From: Actinomycetes bacterium
GTDB taxonomy: Bacteria > Actinomycetota > Actinomycetes > Streptosporangiales > Streptosporangiaceae
Direction of reading: 5' to 3'
Assembly: GCA_025964635.1 (NCBI GenBank)
Contig: JAOPYP010000737.1
Coordinates: 1 to 12,407 of the forward strand
DNA length: 12,407 nt
Both the position numbers and the translations under genes were made by a program. Below the pieces are notes generated by a model. It searched no databases. It was not told the DNA's origin and saw only the letters and a list, made by a program, of their open reading frames with translations. Positions 6,526 through 12,407 of the stretch are shown in pieces (the first letter of the stretch is position 1; each line of letters starts with the position of its first letter).

Positions 6526-7290
6526 ATGCGGGTGCACGTGGTCAGCGACGTTCATGGCCGCGCGGAGGCGCTCGCGGGCGCTGGCGGTGCGGACGGGTTC
6601 ATCTGCCTGGGCGACCTCCTGCTGTTCATCGACTACACCGACCACCGGCAGGGCATCTTTCCCGACCTGTTCGGCGCCGAGGCGACCCGCACGTTCGTCG
6701 CGCTGCGCCTGGCCAAGCGGTTCGACGAGGCCCGGGAGTTCTCCCGGCGGCTGTGGGGCCAGCTGGATGGCGACCCGTCCGGGTACGTGCAGAAGGCCGC
6801 CTCCAGCCAGTACGCGGAGCTGTTCGCGGCCATGCCCGAGCCCGCCTACATGACCTACGGCAACGTGGACATCCCGCCGTTGTGGCAGCAGCACCTCAAG
6901 CCCGGGCACGAGATCCTCGACGGGCAGCGCGCCACGCTCGGCGGCTGGACTTTCGGCTTCGTCGGCGGCGGGCTGCCGTCCGCCTACCGCACCCCCTACG
7001 AGATCGACGAGGACGCCTACGCGGCCAAGGTGACCGCCACCGGTGCCGTCGACGTGCTGTGCACGCACATCCCGCCGGCCGTGCCGCAACTGCTGTACGA
7101 CACCGTCGCGCGCCGGCTCGAACGGGGCAGCACGGCGGTCCTCGAGCACATCCGCCGGACCCAGCCCCGGTACGCCCTGTTCGGGCACGTGCACCAGCCG
7201 CTGGCCCGCCGGGTCCGGATCGGCCGCACCGAGTGCATCAACGTAGGGCACTTCCGTGCCACCGGAGTCCCGTACGTCCTGGAATGGTAG
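6526..7290 (+). CDS. Calcineurin-like metallophosphoesterase
   Basis: A 254-aa phosphoesterase with the metal-binding motifs of the MPP superfamily: SDVHG (7-11; D8, H10), LGD (28-30), GNVD (112-115), TH (180-181) and FGHVH (219-223). The third motif reads GNVD, not GNHD, so the usual catalytic histidine is replaced by valine; this variant is also seen in YfcE-like members. The family hydrolyses phosphomono- or diesters with two metal ions; the substrate is not evident. The frame is open further upstream, but MRVHVVSDVHG is the natural N-terminus (first beta strand), and a -10 box six bases before it supports this start. A strong hairpin follows the stop. The protein is probably cytoplasmic. 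Confidence 0.9.
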   Translation: MRVHVVSDVHGRAEALAGAGGADGFICLGDLLLFIDYTDHRQGIFPDLFGAEATRTFVALRLAKRFDEAREFSRRLWGQLDGDPSGYVQKAASSQYAELFAAMPEPAYMTYGNVDIPPLWQQHLKPGHEILDGQRATLGGWTFGFVGGGLPSAYRTPYEIDEDAYAAKVTATGAVDVLCTHIPPAVPQLLYDTVARRLERGSTAVLEHIRRTQPRYALFGHVHQPLARRVRIGRTECINVGHFRATGVPYVLEW

Positions 7291-7291
7291 G

Positions 7292-7333
7292 GTGCCCGGC
7301 CGGCTCGCCCGGCCCGGCCGGCGTGCCGGGCAC
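7292..7333 (+). terminator. Terminator-like hairpin after the phosphoesterase
   Basis: GTGCCCGGC (7292-7300) pairs perfectly with GCCGGGCAC (7325-7333). The 24-nt interior is itself G/C-rich and can pair further (CGGC with GCCG). It begins 2 nt after the stop and ends before the next gene's -10 box. It lacks a T-tract. Confidence 0.65.
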
Positions 7334-7344
7334 AGGCGTGGCGG

Positions 7345-7356
7345 TACGCTCCGAGC
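7345..7356 (+). promoter_or_regulatory. -10 box for a leaderless SRPBCC mRNA
   Basis: TACGCT (7345-7350), then six bases, then ATG at 7357, with no Shine-Dalgarno. The layout is identical to that at 6514. Confidence 0.6.
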
Positions 7357-7851
7357 ATGGCCGACAGGACGACGTCGAGCATCTCCATCACCGCTAGCGG
7401 GCCGGCCGTGATGGCCGTGATAGCCGATTTCGCCGCCTACCCGCAGTGGGCGACCGCCGTGCGTTCCGCAGAGGTGGCCGCGCGCGGCGCGGACGGCCGG
7501 CCCAGCCTGGTCCGGTTCAGCCTGGATGCCGGGATGATTAAAGACAGCTACGGCCTTAGCTATAGGTGGGATGACTCAGGGGTTCACTGGGACCTCGCCG
7601 AGCCGGGCTCGGTCATCAGCGCGATGACCGGGGGTTACTCGCTGGCCGGCGACTCCCGCGGGACCGAGGTCACCTACGAGCTCAGCGTGGACCTCCGGGT
7701 GCCGCTGCCCGGCATGCTGAAGCGGAAAGCAGAGAAGGTCATCATCGACACCGCGCTCAAGGGGCTCAAAGCCCGCGTCGAGGGCCTGCGTGCGCAGGCC
7801 ACGGCGGGAAGCACACATCTGGACCAGGACAGGGAAGAAGGCGCGACGTGA
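7357..7851 (+). CDS. SRPBCC (polyketide cyclase/START-like) protein, TB16.3-like
   Basis: A 164-aa protein of the SRPBCC helix-grip fold. The signature is the early helix IADFAAYPQWATAV (22-35), then alternating strands (LVRFSLDAG, YGLSYRWD, VHWDLAEPG, GTEVTYELSVDL), then the long C-terminal helix PGMLKRKAEKVIIDTALKGLKARVEGL (118-144). The fold binds a hydrophobic ligand in a deep cavity; the cargo is unknown. M. tuberculosis Rv2185c (TB16.3) is the closest positional and size analogue, lying in the same pimB/fadD15 neighbourhood. It has a leaderless-type start, and its TGA stop overlaps the GTG start of the next gene. The last 15 residues are polar and non-conserved in appearance. Confidence 0.88.
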   Translation: MADRTTSSISITASGPAVMAVIADFAAYPQWATAVRSAEVAARGADGRPSLVRFSLDAGMIKDSYGLSYRWDDSGVHWDLAEPGSVISAMTGGYSLAGDSRGTEVTYELSVDLRVPLPGMLKRKAEKVIIDTALKGLKARVEGLRAQATAGSTHLDQDREEGAT

Positions 7852-8462
7852 CGGAGCGGCAGCCAGGCAGCGACCTGATCGGCGAGCTCCAGCGATGGCT
7901 GGTCCGTTCGGGGGCGCGGAGCGTGAGCCGGGAGCTGGGTGGTCAGGTCCGGACCGTCCTCGGTGGCGGGAACACCCACGGGGACGTATGGGAGAACGCG
8001 ACAGCCGATTACGAGTCCCCGGAATGCCAGTGGTGCCCGATCTGCCGGGCCCGGCGGAGGCTCAGGGAATCAGGCCCCGGCCTGTCCTCGGCCGTGGCGG
8101 CCGCGGGAGACGCGGTCTCCGTGGTGCTGCAGGACGCGGCGGCCGCCTTCGAGGCGGCCGTGGCCGCAGCCGGGCGGCAGGCCGGGCCCCGCGACGAGGC
8201 GCCGGCCAGCGGCGCGGTGTGGGATGAGGCGACCGACGAGCCGGCCCGCCCGCTGCCGCGGATCGTCCCCGGCCCGCCCGCCGGGGTGGCTGAGCCCGGG
8301 GAGGCGGCTGGGGCCACAGCGGCTGGGGCCACAGAGGCCGCTGGGGCGGCTGGGGCATCTGCCGAGCCGGCTGGACCACCGGCTGAGCCGGCCGGGACGG
8401 ACCCGGCCCCGGGCCCAGCCGCGCCATCCGGCCCGGGGGAGCACAACCCCACGCAAGGTTGA
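7848..8462 (+). CDS. CxxCxxC hypothetical protein with low-complexity tail
   Basis: A 204-aa protein starting with GTG inside the preceding gene's stop (GTGA overlap), so it is probably translated by coupling. The N-terminal third is helical and basic, followed by TADYESPECQWCPICRARRR, in which C60, C63 and C66 form CxxCxxC, a possible metal or iron-sulphur ligand set. Residues 78-110 form an Ala-rich helix. From about 140 to the end the protein is Gly/Ala/Pro repeats (AAGATAAGATEAAGAAG, PAGPPAEPAGTDPAPGP), probably disordered. I recognise this as a lineage-restricted hypothetical that travels with the SRPBCC gene; no function can be assigned. The short repeats in the tail may vary in copy number. 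Confidence 0.75.
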   Translation: MTERQPGSDLIGELQRWLVRSGARSVSRELGGQVRTVLGGGNTHGDVWENATADYESPECQWCPICRARRRLRESGPGLSSAVAAAGDAVSVVLQDAAAAFEAAVAAAGRQAGPRDEAPASGAVWDEATDEPARPLPRIVPGPPAGVAEPGEAAGATAAGATEAAGAAGASAEPAGPPAEPAGTDPAPGPAAPSGPGEHNPTQG

Positions 8463-8463
8463 C

Positions 8464-8477
8464 CGCGCCTTGGCGCG
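8464..8477 (+). terminator. Small hairpin after the CxxCxxC gene
   Basis: CGCGC (8464-8468) pairs with GCGCG (8473-8477) around CTTG, immediately after the stop. The stem is short and could be a weak terminator. Confidence 0.3.
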
Positions 8478-8507
8478 AGCACAGTACTTGCCGTGGCATC
8501 GTGAAGT

Positions 8508-8822
8508 GTGATCCCGCATACTCCTGTGACGCATGCAGGCCTGGCGCTCGGCGGCGGGGGCGGCCTGGCTCATCTCCTGGTCAAGCTGTTCATCTGGCAT
8601 CTGATCTGGCGCGCAGGCCTGCTGATCTGGCGGGTCCCGGCGGTCGGGCCGGAGCTGGTGGTGCTGATCGTGCTCGCCCTGGTAGCGCTGGCCATCTTCC
8701 GGGCCCGCGGCGGCCGCGGCTGGCCTGGACCGCGCTGGCCAGGATCGCGCTGGCCGGGACGAGGACGCCGGGACACCGTCGGGGACCGCACCGGCAACCA
8801 GGCGAGCCCGCGCGACTGGTGA
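8508..8822 (+). CDS. Small two-helix membrane protein with basic tail
   Basis: A 104-aa hypothetical membrane protein. One hydrophobic, Trp-rich segment covers about 20-44 (LAHLLVKLFIWHLIWRAGLLIWRV) and a second about 49-65 (LVVLIVLALVALAIF). A basic tail with the repeat WPGPRWPGSRWPG follows, ending in NQASPRDW. The start is uncertain: GTG 8508 gives the longest frame, GTG 8526 is an in-frame alternative, and neither has a convincing SD. The stop lies 2 nt from the stop of the convergent gene. The hydrophobic pattern and the tail look like a real actinobacterial small membrane protein; function unknown. Confidence 0.6.
   Translation: MIPHTPVTHAGLALGGGGGLAHLLVKLFIWHLIWRAGLLIWRVPAVGPELVVLIVLALVALAIFRARGGRGWPGPRWPGSRWPGRGRRDTVGDRTGNQASPRDW
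8721..8765. repeat. 15-bp tandem repeat in the membrane protein tail
   Basis: TGGCCTGGACCGCGC (8721-8735) and TGGCCAGGATCGCGC (8736-8750), then a diverged TGGCCGGGACGAGGA (8751-8765). In frame, they encode the WPGPR/WPGSR/WPGRG repeat. Confidence 0.7.
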
Positions 8823-8824
8823 CC

Positions 8825-9556
8825 TCAGATCACCGCGCCGTCGTCCGGGCCTGAGTCGCGGGGCGGCTTCTCGCCCATCCTGATCACCAGGGTGGCGAAG
8901 CCGCCGACGAACGCGGCCACGGCCAGGAACGCGGCCCACCCCGGGATCGCCCAGCCCAGTATGGTGGCCAGCAGCAGATAACCGGGACCGCCGAACAACG
9001 CCACCCAGGCCCCCTTGGCCACCGGGTCGAGCGACGGCAGCGGCGGCGGGACCGGCGGGACGAAGTCCTCGTCCTCCGCCGGGGCCGGCGGCACGGGACT
9101 GGCCGGGCGGACGATCCGCGGCCGGCCTCCCCGGACGGGACTGGCGGGGGCGGGGTCTTCGTTGCGGCCGGTGGAATCGGGTCCATGCGCGGCGGGACCG
9201 TTGACCGCCGGGCCGTTCGCGGTGGAAGCCGGCGTCTTGTCCGCGCCGGGGACGTCGCGGTGGCCTGGGGCCGGCGGAGCGATCGGTCCTGCCGCCGGCC
9301 TGGGATCGGAGGTCACGCCGGGATCGGGGCCGAGGTCCAGCGCCGGGTCCGTGTCGTCGCTCAGGTCCAGGGTGAGCGAGGGGTCGGTGTCGGGGCCAGC
9401 GTCGGGCGGGATCCCGGCCCGCGGCGGGCCGGGCAGATTCTCCCGCTCCGGCCACGGCAGCTGGCCATCCGTCTCGGGCTCGGCCGCATAGTTCGCGATC
9501 AGGTCACGCCAGGCCGCTTCCTCGCCGCCCGACGCCCCCCGCCCGCTGCCCTTCAC
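8825..9556 (-). CDS. Two-TM protein with long acidic, proline-rich N-terminal region
   Basis: A 243-aa protein starting with GTG in a 4-nt GTGA overlap with the upstream hydrolase gene. Residues 10-25 form a short helix (GEEAAWRDLIANYAAE). Residues 30-165 are acidic and Pro/Gly/Asp-rich and probably disordered. EDEDFVPPVPPPLPSLDPVAKGAW leads into TM1 (about 184-203) and TM2 (about 206-226), ending IRMGEKPPRDSGPDDGAVI. The C-terminal block from FVPP to DDGAV is a conserved actinobacterial pattern I have seen in unnamed membrane proteins, sometimes labelled DUF308; no function is known. It sits in a two-gene operon behind the alpha/beta hydrolase. Confidence 0.85.
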   Translation of the reverse strand: MKGSGRGASGGEEAAWRDLIANYAAEPETDGQLPWPERENLPGPPRAGIPPDAGPDTDPSLTLDLSDDTDPALDLGPDPGVTSDPRPAAGPIAPPAPGHRDVPGADKTPASTANGPAVNGPAAHGPDSTGRNEDPAPASPVRGGRPRIVRPASPVPPAPAEDEDFVPPVPPPLPSLDPVAKGAWVALFGGPGYLLLATILGWAIPGWAAFLAVAAFVGGFATLVIRMGEKPPRDSGPDDGAVI

Positions 9557-10314
9557 TCCGTCTCCGCATGACTGTGCGCACGGACGAACTCCAGGCTCCC
9601 GGCGAAGATCGTGGGTGCGTCGTTATCCAGGGTGGCCACATGATAACTGTCCGGGCACTCGCGCACGGCCAGCTGGCCGGCGGGCAGCCCCGCCTGCAGC
9701 ACCCGCATACTGGCCGGTCCCACGACGTGATCGACCGTGCTGCGGAAGACCAGCACCGGCTGGGTCACCTCGCTCAGCCGCGACTGGGTCAGCCGCCACA
9801 GCGCGGGCAGCGACGCCGCCGCCCGTACCGGGACCCGGGTGTAGCCGAGCTCCTGGACGCCCTCCTTCTTGATGTCGCTGGCGATCCCGGGCAGTGACGG
9901 CACCACCAGCTTCAGCAGCGGGGCCAGCATGAACAGCCTGGTGTCGGGAGCCAGCGACGGGTTGACCAGGACCACGCCGCTCACCGCGGCCCCGCGCAGC
10001 TCCGCCATCCGCAGCGCCAGGCAGCCGCCCATGGACAGCCCCATCACGAAGATCTCGCTGCACTGCCCGCGCAGTTCCCCGTAACCCCGGTCCGCCTCCG
10101 CGTACCAGTCTTCCCACCGGGTGCGGGACATTTCCTGCCAGGTGGTGCCATGGCCGGGCAGCCGGGGCACGGACACCGTCAGTCCCGCCTCGGCCAGGTA
10201 CTCCGCCCACGGCCGCAGCGACCCCGGGGAACCGGTGAACCCGTGGCAGAGCAGAACGCCGGTGCCGCTGGCGCCCGCGCGGAAGTACGACTCCGCGCCT
10301 GGGATGACTGGCAT
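9553..10314 (-). CDS. Alpha/beta hydrolase (carboxylesterase / monoacylglycerol lipase type)
   Basis: A 253-aa serine hydrolase from MPVIPGAESYF. The oxyanion segment CHGFTGSP is at 23-30, the nucleophile is S94 in GLSMGG, the acid is D195 (STVDHVVGP) and the base is H225 (SYHVATLDND). This set matches Est30/YvaK-type carboxylesterases and thermostable monoacylglycerol lipases, which cleave short to medium acyl esters. The frame stays open to 10479, but the extra 55 residues look non-homologous and Arg/Gly-rich. The family starts at MPV(I/L)PGAE, so I place the start at 10314; the SD is weak (AGAGG about 10 nt upstream). It is probably cytoplasmic, as there is no signal peptide. It leads a two-gene operon with the membrane protein downstream. 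Confidence 0.92.
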   Translation of the reverse strand: MPVIPGAESYFRAGASGTGVLLCHGFTGSPGSLRPWAEYLAEAGLTVSVPRLPGHGTTWQEMSRTRWEDWYAEADRGYGELRGQCSEIFVMGLSMGGCLALRMAELRGAAVSGVVLVNPSLAPDTRLFMLAPLLKLVVPSLPGIASDIKKEGVQELGYTRVPVRAAASLPALWRLTQSRLSEVTQPVLVFRSTVDHVVGPASMRVLQAGLPAGQLAVRECPDSYHVATLDNDAPTIFAGSLEFVRAHSHAETE

Positions 10315-11044
10315 GAGTTCATCGTCCTCTACGCCGGGGTCTGGACTGCGCACCCGGTACCCCTGAGCACCTACCGCCCCCGGGAGCCTGGTGCGCATCT
10401 CACGCTCTGGCATCGTCGCATGGCCCGCGCCTCGCCGCACGTCTCCCGGCCGCCTTACCTGTATCGGGTGATGCCGCAAGGTGGTTTGGCCTGGGCATTG
10501 CGGGCCCGTGAGGTGCTCTGTGTGGGCATGGTCGAGTTGGCTCCCTGCCCCTGATAGCTGCCGGGCCTGCGATCGGGCGGGCGGGTCAAGGACCGGGCGG
10601 GAGCCCGGCCGGCGTAGCCGGCGCCGTTAGAGCGTCCTTGACGTGGCGGCCCGGTCGCAGATCATGCCAGGCGGCGGGGCAGGAAGGCCCGGGGTGGCGC
10701 GGATGTGGTTAGTGGTTCAGGCCGGGGCCTTTCTGCGCGGGGTGACCAGCCCCGTGGCGGCCGGGGCGGGAGGAGAGCAGCCAGCCTTACCTAGGTCCAC
10801 GGGGGCTTGGGCGCTGCCCCCGGCGACAAGATGATTGATTGGGTGTCCCCGGCTTGCGGGGATGCGGCCGCTCAGTCTAATCAGGCCGCCCGCCTGGCCC
10901 TTGGTGGCAAGGCCGGCGGCGGCTGACAGCGGCTCGCGGGAGCTGGCCGCGGTGGTTCCCCATCGGGTGAAGTGCGGCTGCGGCGTTCCTGCCCGGGGGC
11001 CGGTGCGTCGCGGGGCTGGTGACCATGGGCAAACGGCGAGGGTG
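10315..11044. other. Non-coding region between the hydrolase and the IS110 transposase
   Basis: About 730 bp without a convincing gene. 10315-10566 holds only the region upstream of the hydrolase; no clear promoter was seen. 10567-10660 is a branched palindrome (separate entry). 10719-10914 is a run of small hairpins: AGGCC/GGCCT (10719-10730, followed by TTCT), CGGGG/CCCCG (10738-10754), GGGGGC/GCCCCC (10801-10821), TCCCCG/CGGGGA (10846-10862) and GGCCCTTG/CAAGGCC with one bulge (10897-10914). The short open frames here lack SD and family features. One end of the IS110 element should lie in this stretch, but I see no inverted repeat that marks it, as expected for this family. Confidence 0.5.
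10567..10660. other. Multibranched palindromic element, possible structured RNA or REP-like repeat
   Basis: An outer 12-bp stem pairs CTGCGATCGGGC (10567-10578) with GCCCGGTCGCAG (10649-10660), with one G-U. After a 6x6 internal loop, a perfect 9-bp stem pairs GTCAAGGAC (10585-10593) with GTCCTTGAC (10634-10642). That stem encloses two further hairpins: CGGGC-GGGA-GCCCG (10594-10607) and GCCGGC-GTA-GCCGGC (10608-10622), then the unpaired GCCGTTAGAGC. This is a three-way junction with every arm perfectly or nearly perfectly paired. It can fold on either strand. It matches no RNA class I can name. A REP-like dispersed palindrome, a cruciform or a structured ncRNA are all possible. Confidence 0.6.
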
Positions 11045-12082
11045 TTAGGCGGCGGTGAGCGCGTCGTCGCCGAGCTCGGTCAGGATGTGGCAGGCCTGCC
11101 GGACGATCTTGCGGGCCTCGGACAAGGCGGCGCGCTTACTGTTCTTGCGGTCCTTGACCGCGGCGTAGTAGGCGTGGTCGGGGGCCGACGACCGGGCGTG
11201 GGTCTTGCCGGCCTCATAGACCGCCCAGCGCAGCACCGGCGGCCCCTGCCGGGACAGGCGCCCGGGCGGGCCTTTGCGGTCCGAAGACCAGACGGTGATG
11301 TCCAGCCCGGCGAACCGGACCGCCTTGCGGGAGGAGGAGAACCGGCCTTCCCCGGCCAGCCAGCAGGTCAGCGCCAGCGCAGTGACCGGACCGACCCCAT
11401 ACAGCCGCGCGGCCAGAACCTTCGCGCCGGTCAGATGCCGGGCGGCATACCGCAGCTGTGTCCGCAGCACCTCCATGCGGGCCTCGACGGCGGCGAGCAT
11501 GTCCAGGGCGGTGGCGACCTGCAGCTGCCCGCCCGGCGACAGGTGAGCAGCCGCGGCTTCGCGCAGCGCGGCCAGGCCCTGTTCGGTGCGCAGCGCGCCC
11601 TCGCCCAGCGCCGGGGCGCCCTGGTGGAAGAAGACCGCGTGAATGCGCTGCACCCACGCGGTGTGCTCGCGGCGCACGTCGTGGTAGGTCTCCAGCAGCG
11701 CCCGGTACTCCAGGATCTGCGCCGGCGGGACCCAGCACTCCGGCAGCCTGCCCTCGGCCAGCAGCCGGCGCAGGTGCGCGGAGTCGGTCTTGTCGGTCTT
11801 GGCATGCCGCTTGCGGCCACGGGCAGCGGCGGTGTCCGCTGGCTCGCCCACATGGGCGGCGATCCCAGCCGCGGCCAGCTCCTCGGCGACATACCGCCAC
11901 CCCGTGCACCCCTCCATCGCGAACGCGACGTCGTCACGGCCGGCGAACCGCACCAGCCAGGCCCGCAGGTGCTCCCGGTCGGCCGGGGCGATCTGGCCGC
12001 GCATTACCTCCCCGGTCACCGTGTCGAGATAGTCGAACGTCAGCTGCTTCCGATGGATATCCAGCCCGCCTACGATAGGCAT
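11045..12082 (-). CDS. IS110-family transposase (DEDD recombinase)
   Basis: A 345-aa transposase. The N-terminal RuvC-like DEDD domain shows D8 (GLDIHRK), E57 (AMEGCTG), D97 and D100 (KTDKTDSAHL). A central helical region (about 120-215, VQRIHAVFFHQG) is followed by the C-terminal Transposase_20 domain with YGVGPVTAL (228-236), FAGLDI (257-262) and the candidate catalytic S277 (GPPGRLSRQG). Length and motifs fit a complete enzyme. IS110 recombinases (for example IS621) use both domains with a bridge RNA that pairs with target and donor DNA. The start has a strong SD (GAGGAGG) before ATG 12082. Its base composition resembles the host genes. Confidence 0.95.
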   Translation of the reverse strand: MPIVGGLDIHRKQLTFDYLDTVTGEVMRGQIAPADREHLRAWLVRFAGRDDVAFAMEGCTGWRYVAEELAAAGIAAHVGEPADTAAARGRKRHAKTDKTDSAHLRRLLAEGRLPECWVPPAQILEYRALLETYHDVRREHTAWVQRIHAVFFHQGAPALGEGALRTEQGLAALREAAAAHLSPGGQLQVATALDMLAAVEARMEVLRTQLRYAARHLTGAKVLAARLYGVGPVTALALTCWLAGEGRFSSSRKAVRFAGLDITVWSSDRKGPPGRLSRQGPPVLRWAVYEAGKTHARSSAPDHAYYAAVKDRKNSKRAALSEARKIVRQACHILTELGDDALTAA

Positions 12083-12407
12083 CGGGACCTCCTCACGCTC
12101 CGAAGGGGCGCACGCGCCCCATGCGAAATGCCTACGCGGTCAAGCGTGACCCGCGTCTGAGCTGGGGAGGTCTCCAGCACCCGGCCAGCGACCTCAGCCC
12201 GGGCCCGATGCATGTCATCTAATGGGCCATCTGTGGCTGCCTTGCGTCCATCAGCCTCGGCGCGCCGATCTGGAGGTTCCGCGCACCGATAGGTCCGAAG
12301 GTGACTCCCTGAACTAGGCCATTGTGCTCGTGTGACCGGTGCAAGCAATGGCTACGCCGGCTGTGTTTGCCGATGCCGGATGGTGCCGTCGGCCATGATG
12401 TCGCCGT
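12083..12407 (-). ncRNA. Structured 5' flank of IS110, candidate bridge RNA
   Basis: These 325 bp upstream of the transposase contain no convincing gene but several inverted repeats: GGGGCG/CGCCCC (12105-12120), ACGCGGTCA/TGACCCGCGT with one bulge (12134-12156), CTGG-GAG/CTC-CCAG-type pairing (12162-12177), GGCCC/GGGCC around a 17-nt loop (12202-12228), and the palindrome TCGGCGCGCCGA (12257-12268). In the IS110 group the non-coding 5' end is transcribed into a bridge RNA of roughly 170-200 nt whose internal loops pair with target and donor. The 12202-12228 stem with its large loop would fit a binding loop. The location suits this; the boundaries and loop assignments are inference. A minus-strand open frame crosses the region but has no family features. 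Confidence 0.4.

Larger units (their letters stand above)
11045..12407 (-). mobile_element. IS110-family insertion sequence (ends not resolved)
   Basis: The element carries one intact DEDD transposase gene and a long structured 5' flank. IS110 elements lack terminal inverted repeats and large target duplications, so neither end can be set from this window. The 5' end lies at or beyond the right edge or inside the last 325 bp; the 3' end lies somewhere in 10661-11044. The intact frame and full motif set suggest recent or ongoing activity. Confidence 0.5.

Noticed and set aside
8070..9455. 461-codon minus-strand frame covering the CxxCxxC gene, the membrane protein and part of the two-TM gene
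   Set aside because: Low-complexity Arg/Pro product without domains. The competing frames have coupled starts, TM segments and sensible composition.
10315..10479. Upstream extension of the hydrolase frame by 55 residues
   Set aside because: The extension is Arg/Gly-rich with no strand or helix expected for the fold; family members begin at MPV(I/L)PGAE.
10842..10870. A single 29-nt segment resembling a type I-E CRISPR repeat (TCCCCG-loop-CGGGGATG core)
   Set aside because: Only one copy; no second copy at about 61 bp on either side, no spacers and no cas genes. Better read as a lone hairpin.
10835..12160. 441-codon plus-strand frame opposite the transposase
   Set aside because: Antisense to an intact IS110 transposase; no recognisable domain.
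12070..12348. 92-codon minus-strand frame overlapping the transposase start
   Set aside because: No family features. It crosses the folded non-coding flank where the bridge RNA is expected.
12352..12407. Possible C-terminal end of a gene on the minus strand (frame ending DGTIRHRQTQPA, stop TAG)
   Set aside because: Only 17 complete codons before the window edge; too short to separate from chance. Sequence to the right would decide.

Overview
The window is a GC-rich chromosomal segment from an actinomycete. The signs are dense G/C-ending codons, GTG starts, leaderless-type starts, a PafBC-type promoter, and a locus whose gene content matches the mycobacterial Rv2185c-Rv2190c neighbourhood. 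The genes resemble Streptosporangiales or Streptomyces relatives, but I cannot fix the order or genus from sequence alone.

Layout. (1) 1-683, minus: 5' part of a class I SAM-dependent methyltransferase that runs off the left edge. (2) 684-982: a 15-bp tandem repeat and a RecA-NDp/PafBC-like promoter, then a 62-aa CxxC/CxxC protein (983-1171). (3) 1172-1724: degenerate 21-23 bp repeats, candidate promoters and a c-di-AMP (ydaO-yuaA) riboswitch that leads into a secreted NlpC/P60 cell-wall hydrolase (1725-2795). (4) 2820-2869: a strong hairpin that runs into a -10 box, then a PimB'-like GT4 mannosyltransferase (2870-3994). (5) 4034-5884, minus: a FadD15-like long-chain acyl-CoA synthetase, convergent with pimB. 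(6) 6110-8462, plus: a small WEY-type protein, a metallophosphoesterase, a TB16.3-like SRPBCC protein, and a CxxCxxC protein coupled to it by a GTGA overlap. (7) 8508-8822, plus: a small membrane protein whose stop lies 2 nt from the stop of a convergent minus-strand pair: alpha/beta hydrolase then a two-TM protein with an acidic/proline-rich linker, again overlapping by GTGA. (8) 10315-12407: an accessory region with an elaborate multibranched palindrome (10567-10660), several smaller hairpins, and an intact IS110-family DEDD transposase (minus). Its 5' non-coding flank is folded and may carry a bridge RNA.

How the genes fit together. The hydrolase, PimB'-like mannosyltransferase, acyl-CoA synthetase and SRPBCC protein form a conserved actinobacterial envelope locus (phosphatidylinositol mannosides, acyl activation, peptidoglycan remodelling). 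The riboswitch ties the hydrolase to c-di-AMP, a signal of osmotic and wall state. Several genes have a -10-like hexamer a few bases before the start codon and no Shine-Dalgarno, which suggests leaderless mRNAs. The most open-ended signals are the 94-nt branched palindrome and the structured flank of the IS110 element. Nothing here is clearly a new defence or biosynthetic system.
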